53,996 nucleotides of DNA from JARKQH01 sp964631605 (lineage in GTDB: Bacteria; Verrucomicrobiota; Verrucomicrobiia; Limisphaerales; UBA8199): positions 1 through 53,996 of the forward strand of contig CAZVYG010000026.1 of the NCBI GenBank assembly GCA_964631605.1, given 5' to 3'. Positions 36,287 to 46,100 of the stretch are shown here, piece after piece. The notes beneath the pieces are model-generated. The model was not told the DNA's origin and made no database searches. It saw only the letters and a program-made list of their open reading frames with translations. Both the position numbers and the translations under genes were made by a program. Position 1 is the first letter of the stretch, and each line of letters starts with the position of its first letter.

Positions 36287-37479
36287 TGTTTGACATGCCC
36301 GCCACGCCCGCATCCTGGAAAGCGCTGTTCGCCGCCCCATCGTCTTCACAGGCGCGCGAGATCAAGGTGCGGGTGCTGCTGCGGCGTGGTCAGCCGTTGC
36401 TGGTCGTGCCGCGGCGGCAGGGCGTCCCCGCCGCCGCGGCGCTGGCGCTCTATCCCGCCCAGACTCCCGTGGCGCGGCTGGCGAAAACCCTCTGGCGACT
36501 GGGTCTGTCCTGCGGATTCGCCCCGGGGAGCAGACCGGATGCGTTTTTCCATGACCCGGCGGACCCGTTTGTCAGATTCCTGGCGTCGCTCGCCGGCACA
36601 AGCGAACTGCCTCCCTTCGCCCTGCTGGCGGGCAATCCACTGGCGCCTGGCCGCCGCTTTCTGGTGCTGGTCTGTGATGCCGCGGGACGCCCCGCTGCGG
36701 TTGTCAAAGCCGGCGCGGACCCGGCGGGGGCCGCACTAATCGAAAAGGAGGTTGCCTTCTTGTCAAGGGCTCAGCAGGCGACGGGAATGTCCCAACCCGC
36801 TGGCACCGGCCAAATTCCGGGAGCGGACAAGAATGTCCGCGCTGCGAGGGCGCGTCTGGGCATTCCGGTGCTGCGCGGACAATTTGCGTCGAACGCCGTG
36901 CGCGCTTTTGCCACCGACTTTATTCCCGGAAGGTCGCCGCTTCCTCATCAAGCTGAGGGCATCGTTCCGATCCTCGGCTCGTGGCTGGATGCCAGCCGCA
37001 GGGTGCGGGTGGAAGAGATCCCGGCCTGGCAACGGCTCGTCCAGGCCTCCGCCGGAGACCCACGATTTGCCGCGCTGGCCGGCTCGCTCAACTCTCTCTT
37101 CATCCACCCCGCCCTGTTCCATGGCGACTTTGCGCCTTGGAATATCAGGATTTCGTCCGGGGACGGCTCCTGGAGCGTGTTGGACTGGGAGCGGGGTGAA
37201 TGGCTGGGTTTGCCGGCTTTTGACTGGTTTCATTACGTGCTGCAGCCGGCCGCGCTGGTGCGCAAGGAAACGGCTTCAGCTCTTGTTCAAACCGCGAGAA
37301 AGCTGCTCGACTCGCCGGCGTTCCGGCAGTACGCCCAAGAGGCGGGGCTCAGCGGCGTTGGGCGCGAGTGGCTGCTGGCCTATTTATACTACTGTCGCGA
37401 TGTGCTCTGTCCCGCCGAGGGGTCGCCGCGCCTGACCGCCTTGCTGGAATGCTGGGTCAAACAGAGGTCGAACGGATGA
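36286..37479 (+). CDS. APH-fold kinase of the glycan locus
   Basis: 397 residues from the ATG overlapping the GT2 stop (TGATG). The C-terminal half is a clear aminoglycoside-phosphotransferase/choline-kinase fold: the Brenner motif HGDFAPWN (His279, catalytic Asp281, Asn286) and the metal-binding VLDWERGE (Asp300). The N-terminal half is poorly conserved but ends in an N-lobe-like segment with a Lys (AAVVKAGADP) and Glu (LIEKEVAFL). A stretch of about 20-25 residues (roughly 165-187) after that Glu is encoded by repeat DNA containing the palindrome at 36823-36840 and looks inserted. The phosphate acceptor is more likely a sugar or lipid-linked intermediate than an antibiotic. Its stop overlaps the next start as ATGA. 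Confidence 0.82.
   Translation: MFDMPATPASWKALFAAPSSSQAREIKVRVLLRRGQPLLVVPRRQGVPAAAALALYPAQTPVARLAKTLWRLGLSCGFAPGSRPDAFFHDPADPFVRFLASLAGTSELPPFALLAGNPLAPGRRFLVLVCDAAGRPAAVVKAGADPAGAALIEKEVAFLSRAQQATGMSQPAGTGQIPGADKNVRAARARLGIPVLRGQFASNAVRAFATDFIPGRSPLPHQAEGIVPILGSWLDASRRVRVEEIPAWQRLVQASAGDPRFAALAGSLNSLFIHPALFHGDFAPWNIRISSGDGSWSVLDWERGEWLGLPAFDWFHYVLQPAALVRKETASALVQTARKLLDSPAFRQYAQEAGLSGVGREWLLAYLYYCRDVLCPAEGSPRLTALLECWVKQRSNG
36823..36840. repeat. Dispersed palindromic repeat inside the kinase gene
   Basis: GCGGACAAGAATGTCCGC: 7-base perfect arms around AGAA. The same 21 bases (extended to GCGCT), and 25 of 26 over a slightly longer stretch, recur in opposite orientation at 53773-53790 in non-coding DNA. 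Here it is read in frame as Ala-Asp-Lys-Asn-Val-Arg (residues 180-185 of the kinase). Confidence 0.8.
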
Positions 37480-38891
37480 GCGCGGCCGAAATACCAAGCA
37501 ACACGCGGCCGGGTGAACGGTCGCCTGCCAGCGACCCGGGCCTGGCGGCGCTGCTGACCGGCATTTTTCAGGAGTGGACGCGGGCGGGAGTTGTGTTCCT
37601 GATCCTGCGCAACTACCAGGACCTCCCGGCGGCCACCACCAATGATGTGGACGTTCTGGTGGGACCGGACCAGATCACCAGAGCGGAGGAGGTCATGATT
37701 CGCGCTGCGGCCCAATGCGGTTACCTGCTGCATAATCGCGTCGAGTTCGCGACGCTGGCCTGCTATTTTTTTCATCCTGGATCCTTGGCCCAGGTTCAAA
37801 TTGACCTCTTTTCCTCGCTCAAATGGCACACCGTCAGATTGTTCCCGGTTGTCGAAGTGCTTGCGCGCCGGGTGCAGCGCCCGCCCTTTTCCATTCCCCA
37901 CCCTTTGGATGAAGCCCTTGTAAGCCTTGTCTCTCCGCTGATCTACCAGGGGCAGGTTCGCGAAAAATATCGGCCGGGAATTCTCTCGGCCTTTCAATCG
38001 CACGCCGAGGAGGCGCGCGCCCGATTGGCGGAGATTTTTGGCGCTGCCCTCGCCGGGCAGATGCTGGACTTGAGCCTGCGCGAGGAGTGGCAGGCTCTCG
38101 AGCGCCTGACCCGCCGGCTGCGCCGGGCGCTGGTCTTGCGCTGCCTGCTGCGCCATCCTTTGCAAACGGCGGTGTCTCTTTTGGGAGACGGCCTGCGTTT
38201 GTGCAAGCGCCTAGCCTATCCGGCCGGACTGATGGTGGCCGTGCTCGGGGCGGACGGCAGCGGAAAGTCCACGGTTGCGGGGCGGGTGGTTGAAATGCTG
38301 AAAAACACGTTCAAGCCCGGCAAGATGTTGGAGGTGCACTGGAAACCAGTGGTCTTCTTCAGGAGCCGCCGCCGGCCGACCGGCCAGCCCAATGTCAATC
38401 CCCATGGCCAGCCTGCGCGCGGGCGTTTTGCCTCGCTGCTCTATCTCTTCGGCCATTGGCTGGAGTTCCTGCTCGGGGCTGCGTTCCAGTTCCGGCCCGT
38501 TCTCTTCAGAAACGGTTTGGTGCTGGTGGACCGTTATTACTACGACTTCCTGGTGGACCCGCGACGTTACCGCTTGCAGGCGCCGCGTTGGCTGGTCAGA
38601 GCGTTGTTTTGGTGCATTCGCAAGCCCGACCTGGTTTTTCTCCTGGACGCGCCGGCTGAAGTTCTCCAATCCCGCAAACAAGAGGTCCCCCTTGAGGAAA
38701 CCGCCCGGCAGGTTGCCGCCTATCGGGAATTGGTGCGGAAACTGCCCCAGGGCCGCATTCTTGACGCCACCCAGCCGATTGACCAGGTCGCGACTGCCAT
38801 GACGGGCCAGATTCTGGAGCACCTGCGGCGGCGTGCGGGGCGGCGGCGCGGCGGTGGTCCGGGAAGAGCGGGCGGCGGGGTTGCCGCTTGA
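37476..38891 (+). CDS. Nucleotidyltransferase-like / thymidylate-kinase-like P-loop fusion protein
   Basis: 471 residues, started at the ATG that overlaps the previous stop (ATGA). The N-terminal part (about 1-200) resembles a minimal nucleotidyltransferase, with LRNYQDLPAATTNDVDVLVG carrying the acidic pair Asp57 and Asp59, later VQIDLFSSLKWH. From about residue 252 a P-loop kinase of thymidylate-kinase type follows: AVLGADGSGKSTVAGRV (Walker A 258-266), DRYYYDFLVDPRR (DR-Y motif) and LVFLLDAPAEVLQSRKQE. The C-terminus is Gly/Arg-rich. Related two-part proteins occur in polysaccharide clusters, but I know of no assigned reaction; phosphorylation or nucleotide activation of a glycan part is inference. 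Confidence 0.8.
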   Translation: MSAAEIPSNTRPGERSPASDPGLAALLTGIFQEWTRAGVVFLILRNYQDLPAATTNDVDVLVGPDQITRAEEVMIRAAAQCGYLLHNRVEFATLACYFFHPGSLAQVQIDLFSSLKWHTVRLFPVVEVLARRVQRPPFSIPHPLDEALVSLVSPLIYQGQVREKYRPGILSAFQSHAEEARARLAEIFGAALAGQMLDLSLREEWQALERLTRRLRRALVLRCLLRHPLQTAVSLLGDGLRLCKRLAYPAGLMVAVLGADGSGKSTVAGRVVEMLKNTFKPGKMLEVHWKPVVFFRSRRRPTGQPNVNPHGQPARGRFASLLYLFGHWLEFLLGAAFQFRPVLFRNGLVLVDRYYYDFLVDPRRYRLQAPRWLVRALFWCIRKPDLVFLLDAPAEVLQSRKQEVPLEETARQVAAYRELVRKLPQGRILDATQPIDQVATAMTGQILEHLRRRAGRRRGGGPGRAGGGVAA

Positions 38892-38927
38892 AACCTGCCG
38901 GCAATTCTCTGAGGATGACTGGCGTTG

Positions 38928-40208
38928 ATGGGAACCCGTTTGAGAGTGCTGATGTCCGCCTACTCGTGCGAGCCCGGCAAGGGCTCGGAGCCGGAAGTGG
39001 GCTGGCAATGGGCCCTGCAAATGGCGAAGTTACATGATGTAACGGTCGTTACCCGCGCCAACAACCGTCCTTCGATTGAGCCGGTGCTGGAGGAACTGCG
39101 CGGCCAACAGCCGCTGCCGTCTTTCGTTTACCACGACTGCGGCCGCGCGCTGCTGGCGCTCAAACGCCGGTGCGGCGCCGTCAAGCTGTATTACATGTTC
39201 TGGCAGAAGTCGGCCCGCGAAGTCGTCCGCCGTCTCCACCAGGCGCGGTCATTCGACCTGATGCACCACACCACGTTCGCCGCGTTCCGCTATCCGATAG
39301 CCACCACCGGGCATGGTGTTCCTTCGGTGTGGGGGCCGGTGGGCGGGGCCGAGTCCGTTCCGGCAGGGTTTCTGCCCTGGGACCATCTGCCATCGCTTTT
39401 TCCTGAGGTGATCCGAAATTTGAGCAACTCGTGGCACAGCCTGTTTCCTGCGGCGGTGCGGAGGCGGGCCCGTCTCAGCAGCGCTGTTTTGGCGTCCACC
39501 CCGGAAATGAAGCGGGTTTTTGACCGGCTTGGGATTGCGGCACGCATCATGCCGACGATCGGCCTCAACCTCGCTGAGATTCCCTTTCGCCCCCGCATTG
39601 TGAGAGACGGGCCTCTTAAGATTCTTTTCGTTGGCAACGTGATTTCACTTAAAGGAATAGACCTTGCCCTGGAAGCTCTTGCGTTGGCCGGCGGCAATGC
39701 CACCTTCACCCTGATTGGGAGCGGCAATTACCTGGAAACGGCGCGGCGGCTGGCGGGCCGGCTTGGCTTGCGAGACCGGGTGTTGTTTCGCGGGCGAATC
39801 CCGCGGACGGAAGTTCTGGAAATCTATCCGGATTTTGACCTGTTCCTATTCCCCAGCCTGCACGATACCGGCGGTTACGCGCTGATCGAGGCCATGAGCA
39901 ACGAACTGCCGGTGGTATGCCTTGACTGCGGCGGGCCAGCGGTGGCGGTTGGGGAGGGATGCGGCATCAAGGTTCCCCTTGGCGCGCGGCAAGCCGTGAT
40001 CCGCGGTCTGGCCGGCGCCCTGCGCGCTTACGATGAGAACCGCCCGATGGTTCAGGCCCACGGCCAGGCGGCTCGGCGATCCGTGCTCCTCCACTATGAC
40101 TGGCGGCGGAAGGCGCTGGAGATGGACGCCGTCTATCAGGGGGCGACGGCCGCTAGACCGAGCGGGGGCTCGCCCAGGCGGGCCGGGCCGCCCGCATCGG
40201 CGGATTGA
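38928..40208 (+). CDS. Glycosyltransferase family 4 protein
   Basis: 426 residues from the ATG at 38928 (one codon after an in-frame TTG). The opening MSAYSCEPGKGSEPEVGWQW is the signature of a GT4 subgroup common in environmental capsule loci. The donor half shows KILFVGNVISLKGIDLALEA, FLFPSLHDTGGYALIEAMSN and PVVCLDCGGPAVAV. It is 36 bases after the kinase fusion gene. Its 3' end overlaps the convergent O-antigen-ligase-like gene by 56 bases, so its last 18 residues (GGSPRRAGPPASAD and neighbours) are encoded opposite the end of that gene; this Pro/Arg-rich tail is probably dispensable. Confidence 0.9.
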   Translation: MGTRLRVLMSAYSCEPGKGSEPEVGWQWALQMAKLHDVTVVTRANNRPSIEPVLEELRGQQPLPSFVYHDCGRALLALKRRCGAVKLYYMFWQKSAREVVRRLHQARSFDLMHHTTFAAFRYPIATTGHGVPSVWGPVGGAESVPAGFLPWDHLPSLFPEVIRNLSNSWHSLFPAAVRRRARLSSAVLASTPEMKRVFDRLGIAARIMPTIGLNLAEIPFRPRIVRDGPLKILFVGNVISLKGIDLALEALALAGGNATFTLIGSGNYLETARRLAGRLGLRDRVLFRGRIPRTEVLEIYPDFDLFLFPSLHDTGGYALIEAMSNELPVVCLDCGGPAVAVGEGCGIKVPLGARQAVIRGLAGALRAYDENRPMVQAHGQAARRSVLLHYDWRRKALEMDAVYQGATAARPSGGSPRRAGPPASAD

Positions 40209-41691
40209 CCGGCTGGCGGGCCCGCGCGGGAGCGCGCGCCGGCTGGCAAATGCCGCCGTTAAGGCTCACGCCCAGGCCCACAATGCCGGCGAAGATGGCA
40301 ATGTCACTATAAAAATTGCCAAAGATCAGCATATAGTGAATAACGCGAGCCAGGAAATAGGCCAACAAGAACGTGTTGATCGTCTTGAGGGATTCATCGC
40401 CGTAGCGATAGTTCAGGTAGAGGGCCCGGAAACCCGCTGCGAGGAACCACAACCATCCCAGTGCGCCCCAAATTCCGAACGGGATCAGCACGGTCAAGGG
40501 TCCGTTGTGGTAATCACCCGCGAGCTTGGCCCGCTCGGCGCCGGCGGCGGAGTCGCCTTGCGCCTGCTCATTGACCATGACCAATTCTCTTCCCTCAATC
40601 GCCAGGCCCTTGCCAAACCAAAAATACTCGGGAATCTCCGGCAGCAAAGTCTCCCACATCTTCAAGCGCCATTCGCTGGATCCCTGGGCGCTCTCGCGGG
40701 CCCGGTAGTCCACTTCGATTGGCAAAATGCTGAGCGTTCGTTGAATGGACAAGGGCAATTTCGTGGCCAAGGGGACGATGATTGCCGCGCCGAGGATGGT
40801 GGCAAGCAGGAGCATCACGGTGTACCGGGAGCGCAACAATCCTTCGTAGTAGAACACGAACAAGAAGGTCATGACCATCAGGATGAAAAACGAGCGGTAG
40901 CCCCCGGTCATGGTCAACGCCAGCGCCCCGAAAAGCAGCAGGCCGCGCCGCAGGTTCCTCGCCCCAAGGATTCCGCCGACCCCATGCCGGGCCAGCAGAT
41001 AATAATAGACGCCCATCCCGGCCAAGGTGAGTCCGTAGAACCGGGCGATCATGCTCGGCCCCTGCCCGGGCAGGTATTCGACGGGGAAAATCAAGAAAAT
41101 CCAATAGAAAGACGGCGCGACGAAATCAATCGTGTTGCCCACGGAATTGAGAATGGGCGCGAGGAAAAACAAGCCCACATAGAGCATGGCCTTTTGCGGC
41201 GGGATGCGCTGCGCAATCATGGCCAGAAAGCCCGCGATACCGGCAAAGGCCGTCCAATAGCGCCGCCCCCCAATGGTTTCGCCCCCAAAGGAGGCGAGGC
41301 CAAAGCCGCCTCGAACCTTGCCCGTCAGATAAACGACCAAGGCAATGAAAAGGAGCGGCAGCACCAGGGAGGGCACATGGAGAAAGCGCATCTCTCGCAG
41401 GATTGTGCGTTGAACAATGGAGATGAGCAGACTCAGAAACGCCATCACAAACCACAACTGGGGCCGGCCGGGGAGGAGGAACACCACCGCCGTCATGTTC
41501 CACGCCATGAACAACATCGGACGATGCCACTTGATGAGCAACGGGAAGGCCAGAATGCCGGCCACCATGCCATAGAACATCATTGTCCAGAGGTCCAACG
41601 GTTGGGCCAGCAGGTAGCCCAGCAGCAACGCCAGCGGCAGCACCAGCGCGTAAATAACCAGCGAACGTAGGGTGGCGGAAGAGCCTGTCAT
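40153..41691 (-). CDS. O-antigen-ligase/polymerase-like membrane protein
   Basis: 512 residues with about 12 transmembrane helices (for example SLVIYALVLPLALLLGYLL, FFILMVMTFLFVFYYEGLL, VMLLLATILGAAIIVPLAT) and one large polar loop between the later helices that contains WRLKMWETLLPEIPEYFWFG and GDYHNGPLTVLIPFG. The (W..)..H-N-G motif in the loop before a membrane helix is typical of Wzy/WaaL-type O-antigen polymerases and ligases, which join or transfer lipid-linked glycans on the periplasmic side. The C-terminal tail is rich in Pro, Ala and Arg. It is transcribed toward the glycosyltransferase gene and overlaps its end by 56 bases. Confidence 0.82.
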   Translation of the reverse strand: MTGSSATLRSLVIYALVLPLALLLGYLLAQPLDLWTMMFYGMVAGILAFPLLIKWHRPMLFMAWNMTAVVFLLPGRPQLWFVMAFLSLLISIVQRTILREMRFLHVPSLVLPLLFIALVVYLTGKVRGGFGLASFGGETIGGRRYWTAFAGIAGFLAMIAQRIPPQKAMLYVGLFFLAPILNSVGNTIDFVAPSFYWIFLIFPVEYLPGQGPSMIARFYGLTLAGMGVYYYLLARHGVGGILGARNLRRGLLLFGALALTMTGGYRSFFILMVMTFLFVFYYEGLLRSRYTVMLLLATILGAAIIVPLATKLPLSIQRTLSILPIEVDYRARESAQGSSEWRLKMWETLLPEIPEYFWFGKGLAIEGRELVMVNEQAQGDSAAGAERAKLAGDYHNGPLTVLIPFGIWGALGWLWFLAAGFRALYLNYRYGDESLKTINTFLLAYFLARVIHYMLIFGNFYSDIAIFAGIVGLGVSLNGGICQPARAPARARQPVNPPMRAARPAWASPRSV

Positions 41692-41949
41692 TGCCTTAGG
41701 AATTCTGGTGCGGCGTCACGCGGCAGTCCGGCAAACGGGGCACAACCACCCCTCCGCCGGCCTTTCGAAAAGAGCGCACGCCCCTCGCCGGGCTGCCTTC
41801 GCAATCCAATCCGCAATCTCGCCATTCAGTTTTTGATTACACCGAAAAACGACTCCTGCCGCAACGTTATTTTACGCAGTTGTCAAAACTCAGTTTTAAC
41901 CCGAAGCAGGGCTCCAGGAGGCGCGAGGACGAGCCCGGCCCTGGGGGGC

Positions 41950-42882
41950 TCAGGGTTCCGGTTCGGGGGAAGGCGGGTTGGAGTCAGGCGGTGGGACATC
42001 CTGCGGCGGAACGCCGGGCGCAAGCGCGGGGGCGGACGGGACGTTTGTAATACTGCCGGCGATTTCCGCCGCGGTCCTGCGGCGCACACCGCCGACGACC
42101 GTCACGTTCCCTTCGTCATCCACGCGCAAGCGGGGACGCGACCCCAGGTAGTCGTAAATCTCCTCTGTGAGCACGTCGCCATCCGGGTTGAAGACATGGT
42201 AACTGAAAGAGCGCGGGCCATTTTGATAGAGCAGGTGAAGGTTGCTGTTTTTGTCCAATTGGGGTTCGGGCCGGCTGAACGACACGATCGAGCCAATGGG
42301 CCGGACCTGGAGCGAGTGAAAGCCCGTGCCATCGGTAATCCGGAGGTAGAGCCGGATCTGACCGCGCAGATAGTTGGCCTGCTGCAGCATGTAACGCCGC
42401 GTTTCCGGCGGCTGCCCGGAAGTCGAAGGCAGTCCAAACTCGCGTTCCCACATCCGGGTGCCGTTGATAATCTGAAAGACGCGCGGCGGACTGATGATCT
42501 CGCGGTCCCAGCCCGGAACGCGAACGGTGGCCACGACCGCATAGCGCCCGACGGCGCCAAAGTTGAAATAGGGGGCCAAATCCACCCGCTTGGTCGCAAT
42601 CTTCGAGGTCTCCAGTTCGAAGGGACCCCGCACCGGCGCCTCGCCGATTTTCGGCACGATGGACCCCGTCCCGTCGCGGCGTTCCACGGAGAATGTCAGC
42701 CAGTCATCGGTCTCCCCCAGGGAAAGAGTCTGCCCGGACCGGTTGGTAATGCGGACCGCCGCCGGGATCGCCTCGCCCGGGAGAAACTGATCCTGTTCGA
42801 GTCGAATCTCGACAGTCACCTGGGCTGGGGCCAGGACGGCCCACCCGAAAGCCCAGAGCCCTGCCAAACCAATTCGTTTCAT
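41950..42882 (-). CDS. Secreted protein with Pro-rich tail, function unknown
   Basis: 310 residues. Signal peptide MKRIGLAGLWAFGWAVLAPAQ; the mature part opens with an Ig-like or BsuPI-type beta domain (VTVEIRLEQDQFLPGEAIPA, AVRITNRSGQTLSL). A second region (YYLRGQIRLYLRITDG-like, QVRPIGSIVSFSRPEPQLD, NSNLHLLYQNGPRSFSYHVF, GDVLTEEIYDYLGSRPRLRV) looks like strands of a small propeller or sandwich. It ends in a low-complexity Pro/Ser/Glu tail (PPPDSNPPSPEPEP). No enzyme motif. It stands alone, with non-coding DNA on both sides (41692-41949 and 42883-43104). Confidence 0.78.
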   Translation of the reverse strand: MKRIGLAGLWAFGWAVLAPAQVTVEIRLEQDQFLPGEAIPAAVRITNRSGQTLSLGETDDWLTFSVERRDGTGSIVPKIGEAPVRGPFELETSKIATKRVDLAPYFNFGAVGRYAVVATVRVPGWDREIISPPRVFQIINGTRMWEREFGLPSTSGQPPETRRYMLQQANYLRGQIRLYLRITDGTGFHSLQVRPIGSIVSFSRPEPQLDKNSNLHLLYQNGPRSFSYHVFNPDGDVLTEEIYDYLGSRPRLRVDDEGNVTVVGGVRRRTAAEIAGSITNVPSAPALAPGVPPQDVPPPDSNPPSPEPEP

Positions 42883-43048
42883 AAGCTCACTTTAGGCTCC
42901 TCCAACCCCCGTGCAAGCAGCAAAGCGCGACCTACAAGGTGATTTCCTGGTCGGCAAAACCCGGGGGCGTCTTTTTTTATACAAATTTCGCGGCACCGGT
43001 GTCTATGACTGAAATAGTGCGGCCCAAACTTTTGATTGGACAAATGGC

Positions 43049-43091
43049 AGAAGTTCGACTTCTAGTATCAGTTCTCTCAAGGCTTCGAGAG
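43049..43091. promoter_or_regulatory. Two short dyads upstream of the DUF2723 gene
   Basis: AGAAGT TCG ACTTCT (43049-43063) is a perfect 15-base palindrome with a 3-base centre, and CTCTC...GAGAG (43074-43078 and 43087-43091) follows, its second arm contributing GAGAGG as a ribosome-binding-site-like sequence 12 bases before the ATG at 43105. They could form an operator and a leader hairpin. No clear -35/-10 pair was found. Confidence 0.3.
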
Positions 43092-43104
43092 GAACGAACG
43101 GATC

Positions 43105-46100
43105 ATGAGTAACGATAAAGTCAAATTGCCGGGGGCCAAGTCGGCGCCGGTGGCATCAGCGCCAACCGCCAAGCCCCAGGCACCTTCCCACGTGGCACCC
43201 CTGTTCCGGCGCATTGACTGGATTACCTTCCTCATCACGTTTGGCGCCGTCATGCTGGGGTATTACCTGACGCTGGCGCCCGAATTGACGCTGGAGGACT
43301 CCGGGGAACTGGCCACCGGTTCGATGTATGCCGGCATCCCGCACCCGCCCGGTTATCCGGTCTGGACGATTTACACCTGGCTGTGGACGGTTCTGCTGCC
43401 CGTCGGGAACATTGCGTGGCGGGTTGCCTTGGGCACCGCCTTTAGCGGGGCTCTGGCTGCGGGTTTGCTGGGACTGCTGGTTTCGCGGGGCAGCTCCCTG
43501 CTCATGGAGGGCATTGAGGAGCTCAAAGCCATGAGCGGGAATTGGGAAAGCGCGATTTGCATGATTTCGGGTTTCGTGGCCGGCATGCTCATTGGGTTCA
43601 ATGGCTTCATGTGGAGCCAGGCGGTGATTGCCGAGGTGTACGCGACCAGCGTGGCCTCGTTCATGTTCGTGCTGCTGTTTCTGCTGCGCTGGATTTACGC
43701 CCCGCACCAGCGCCGGTTTCTGTACTATGCCATGTTTGCCTTCGGCATCAGCTTCACCAACCACCAGTCTCTGATCGTCGCCGCGATGGGCATCGAGGTG
43801 GCCATTGCGGCTGCGGATTATCGGCTGGGCCGAAACCTGTTCCTGTGGAACAGCATCATTTACCTGGCCGGCCTCATCCTAAAGTCGCAAAAAATGATTG
43901 GCACGCTCGATGCCAACCCGGCCATCTTTGCGATTTTCAACGTGGTCGGCATTGGTTCCATCGCCGCCTATCTTTGGTTTGCGAACCTGACCAAGGAAAC
44001 CTTTGCCGAGTTTTGCGCCGACGCCCTGGCCGCCCTGGCCGTCCTGTTCCTGGCGTTGGTGCCCAAGCTGGGTCCCTTCGGTCTTTTGCTTTCGCTGGGT
44101 GCGATTGCGGGTTTCTTGAAGTTCGCCTGGCAGAATCGGAAGCTGGGCTGGGAATGGCTTACGGTTCTGATTTGCGGGGTGTGCTGGCTGGTGGGCGCCC
44201 TGTTTTATCTATATATGCCGATCGCGGGCATGACCAATCCTCCCATGCAATGGGGCTACCCGCGCACGGTCGAGGGCTTCTGGCACGCGTTCACTCGCGG
44301 GCAGTATGAAAAGGCCAACCCGACCGACATCATCGGCGACCCGATGCGATTCATCACCCAGTTGGGCATGCTGGGCACCGGGATCGTCGAGGAATTCAAC
44401 TGGGTCTATGCCTTTCTGGCGCTGGTCCCGTTCCTGTTTTTCGCCAAACTCCATCGCCGCGAACGCTCGTGGTTGATTGGCATTGGGGCCATCTACCTTT
44501 GCCTGGGCGTCCTGCTGCTCATTCTGCTCAACCCGCCGCCGGACCGCGCGGCCCAGGACCTGGTCCGGGTCTTTTTCGGCGCCTCGCACATGCTGATTTC
44601 GCTGCTGGTCGGTTACGGTATGACGCTGGTGGCGGCGTACATGGCGACCCATTACCAGCGGTTCCGCTCCTGGGGTCTGATCGGCGGCGCAGTGGCCGTC
44701 GCCCTGGCGCTTTTCACCTTTGTGACGCATACCCGCGACACCTACTTTGGCCAGACGGCCTATGTGAGTCTCTCGCAACTGGCCGCACTGGTCGGTGATG
44801 CCTTCACCGACAAGGATCAATTCGGCGTGCCGATTTTCGCCGGCCTGATCCTGATCGCGATGACCGTTATCTTCGTCGCCAGCCTGCTGGTCTATCGCAA
44901 TCGGGCGCCGTTGTTGATCACGCTGGGCATGTTCGCCCTCATGCCCGTTTACCCCGTGATGACCCATTGGGCCAACAACGAACAACGCAACCACTGGTTT
45001 GGTTACTGGTTCGGCCATGACATGTTCACGCCGCCCTTCAAGGACGACAAGGGCCAGCCGCTTTACCCGGAAATGACCAAGGACGCGGTCCTATACGGCG
45101 GCACCGATCCGGGCCGCTTCTGCCCCACTTACATGATCTTCTGCGACAGCCTGACTCCCTCGAACTGTCTGCCGGTCATGGATCAGTCGTTCGACCGCCG
45201 CGATGTCTATATCATTACTCAAAACGCGCTGGCGGACGGCACCTACCTGAACTACATCCGCGCTCACTACAACCGCAGCCAGCAGATTGACCCGCCCTTC
45301 TTCCAGGAATTCTTCCGGTCCCAGCGCGAGCGCGATGAGAACTATCAAACGAATGTCTTCGCCCGCGCGATGATCCCCCTGGACCGGTTCTTCACGGATT
45401 TGGGGGCCCGCATTGAAAAACGGCGGCGCACCTTTACCTCGTGGTTTGTGCCGGAACACTTCGTGGATTTGCCGGCGTTTGCCGCAAAACTGCGGCCCCA
45501 TCCGAAACAGGACGCCTTGTCCAAATTCATTTACGACAACCTGCCGGCGGAAACGCGCCAACTGCTGGCCTCCAACAGTGATCAGATGGCGCTGCGCCGG
45601 GCGCTGGCCCGCGACTTGAATCAGCTCATTGACCGCGAGCTTCAGGTCAAGAGCCAGATCGTCCGGAAGAAAACCGAAATTGCGGAATTGAACGAGTATC
45701 TCTCGCGCCGCAACAGCGAAAGCAAGCGCAAGCGGCTTGAGACGCTGACCGCGGAAGTGGCCGCGTTGGAAAAAATCCCACCGCTTTACGATCCGGAGCG
45801 GTTCAAGCATGTCGAGCTGTGCGAGTATCTCCAGGACTTCATCAAAGAAAATCCCCAGAGCCACACGCGGGTCCGCCTGAACCGGCTGCTGCTGGAGGCC
45901 GCGTATCCAACCGCGCTTGCCAAGACCAAGGGCGGCGTTTACCCCGACCGGGAAATCTACATCGCCAGCCCGCGGGATTCCCAGCGCTGTTTCGAGGAAT
46001 ACCTGCAGGACGCGCAGGTCCGCCTGCAGCGCAACCAACTGAAGCCGGGCGAAGACGTCCGCATCGTGGACAACCGCGTGCAAGTGTCGGGGCAGGTGGC

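Noticed and set aside
36286..37479. Antibiotic-resistance aminoglycoside phosphotransferase
   Set aside because: Only the general kinase motifs are shared. The gene is translationally coupled to glycan genes and its N-terminal half does not resemble resistance enzymes.
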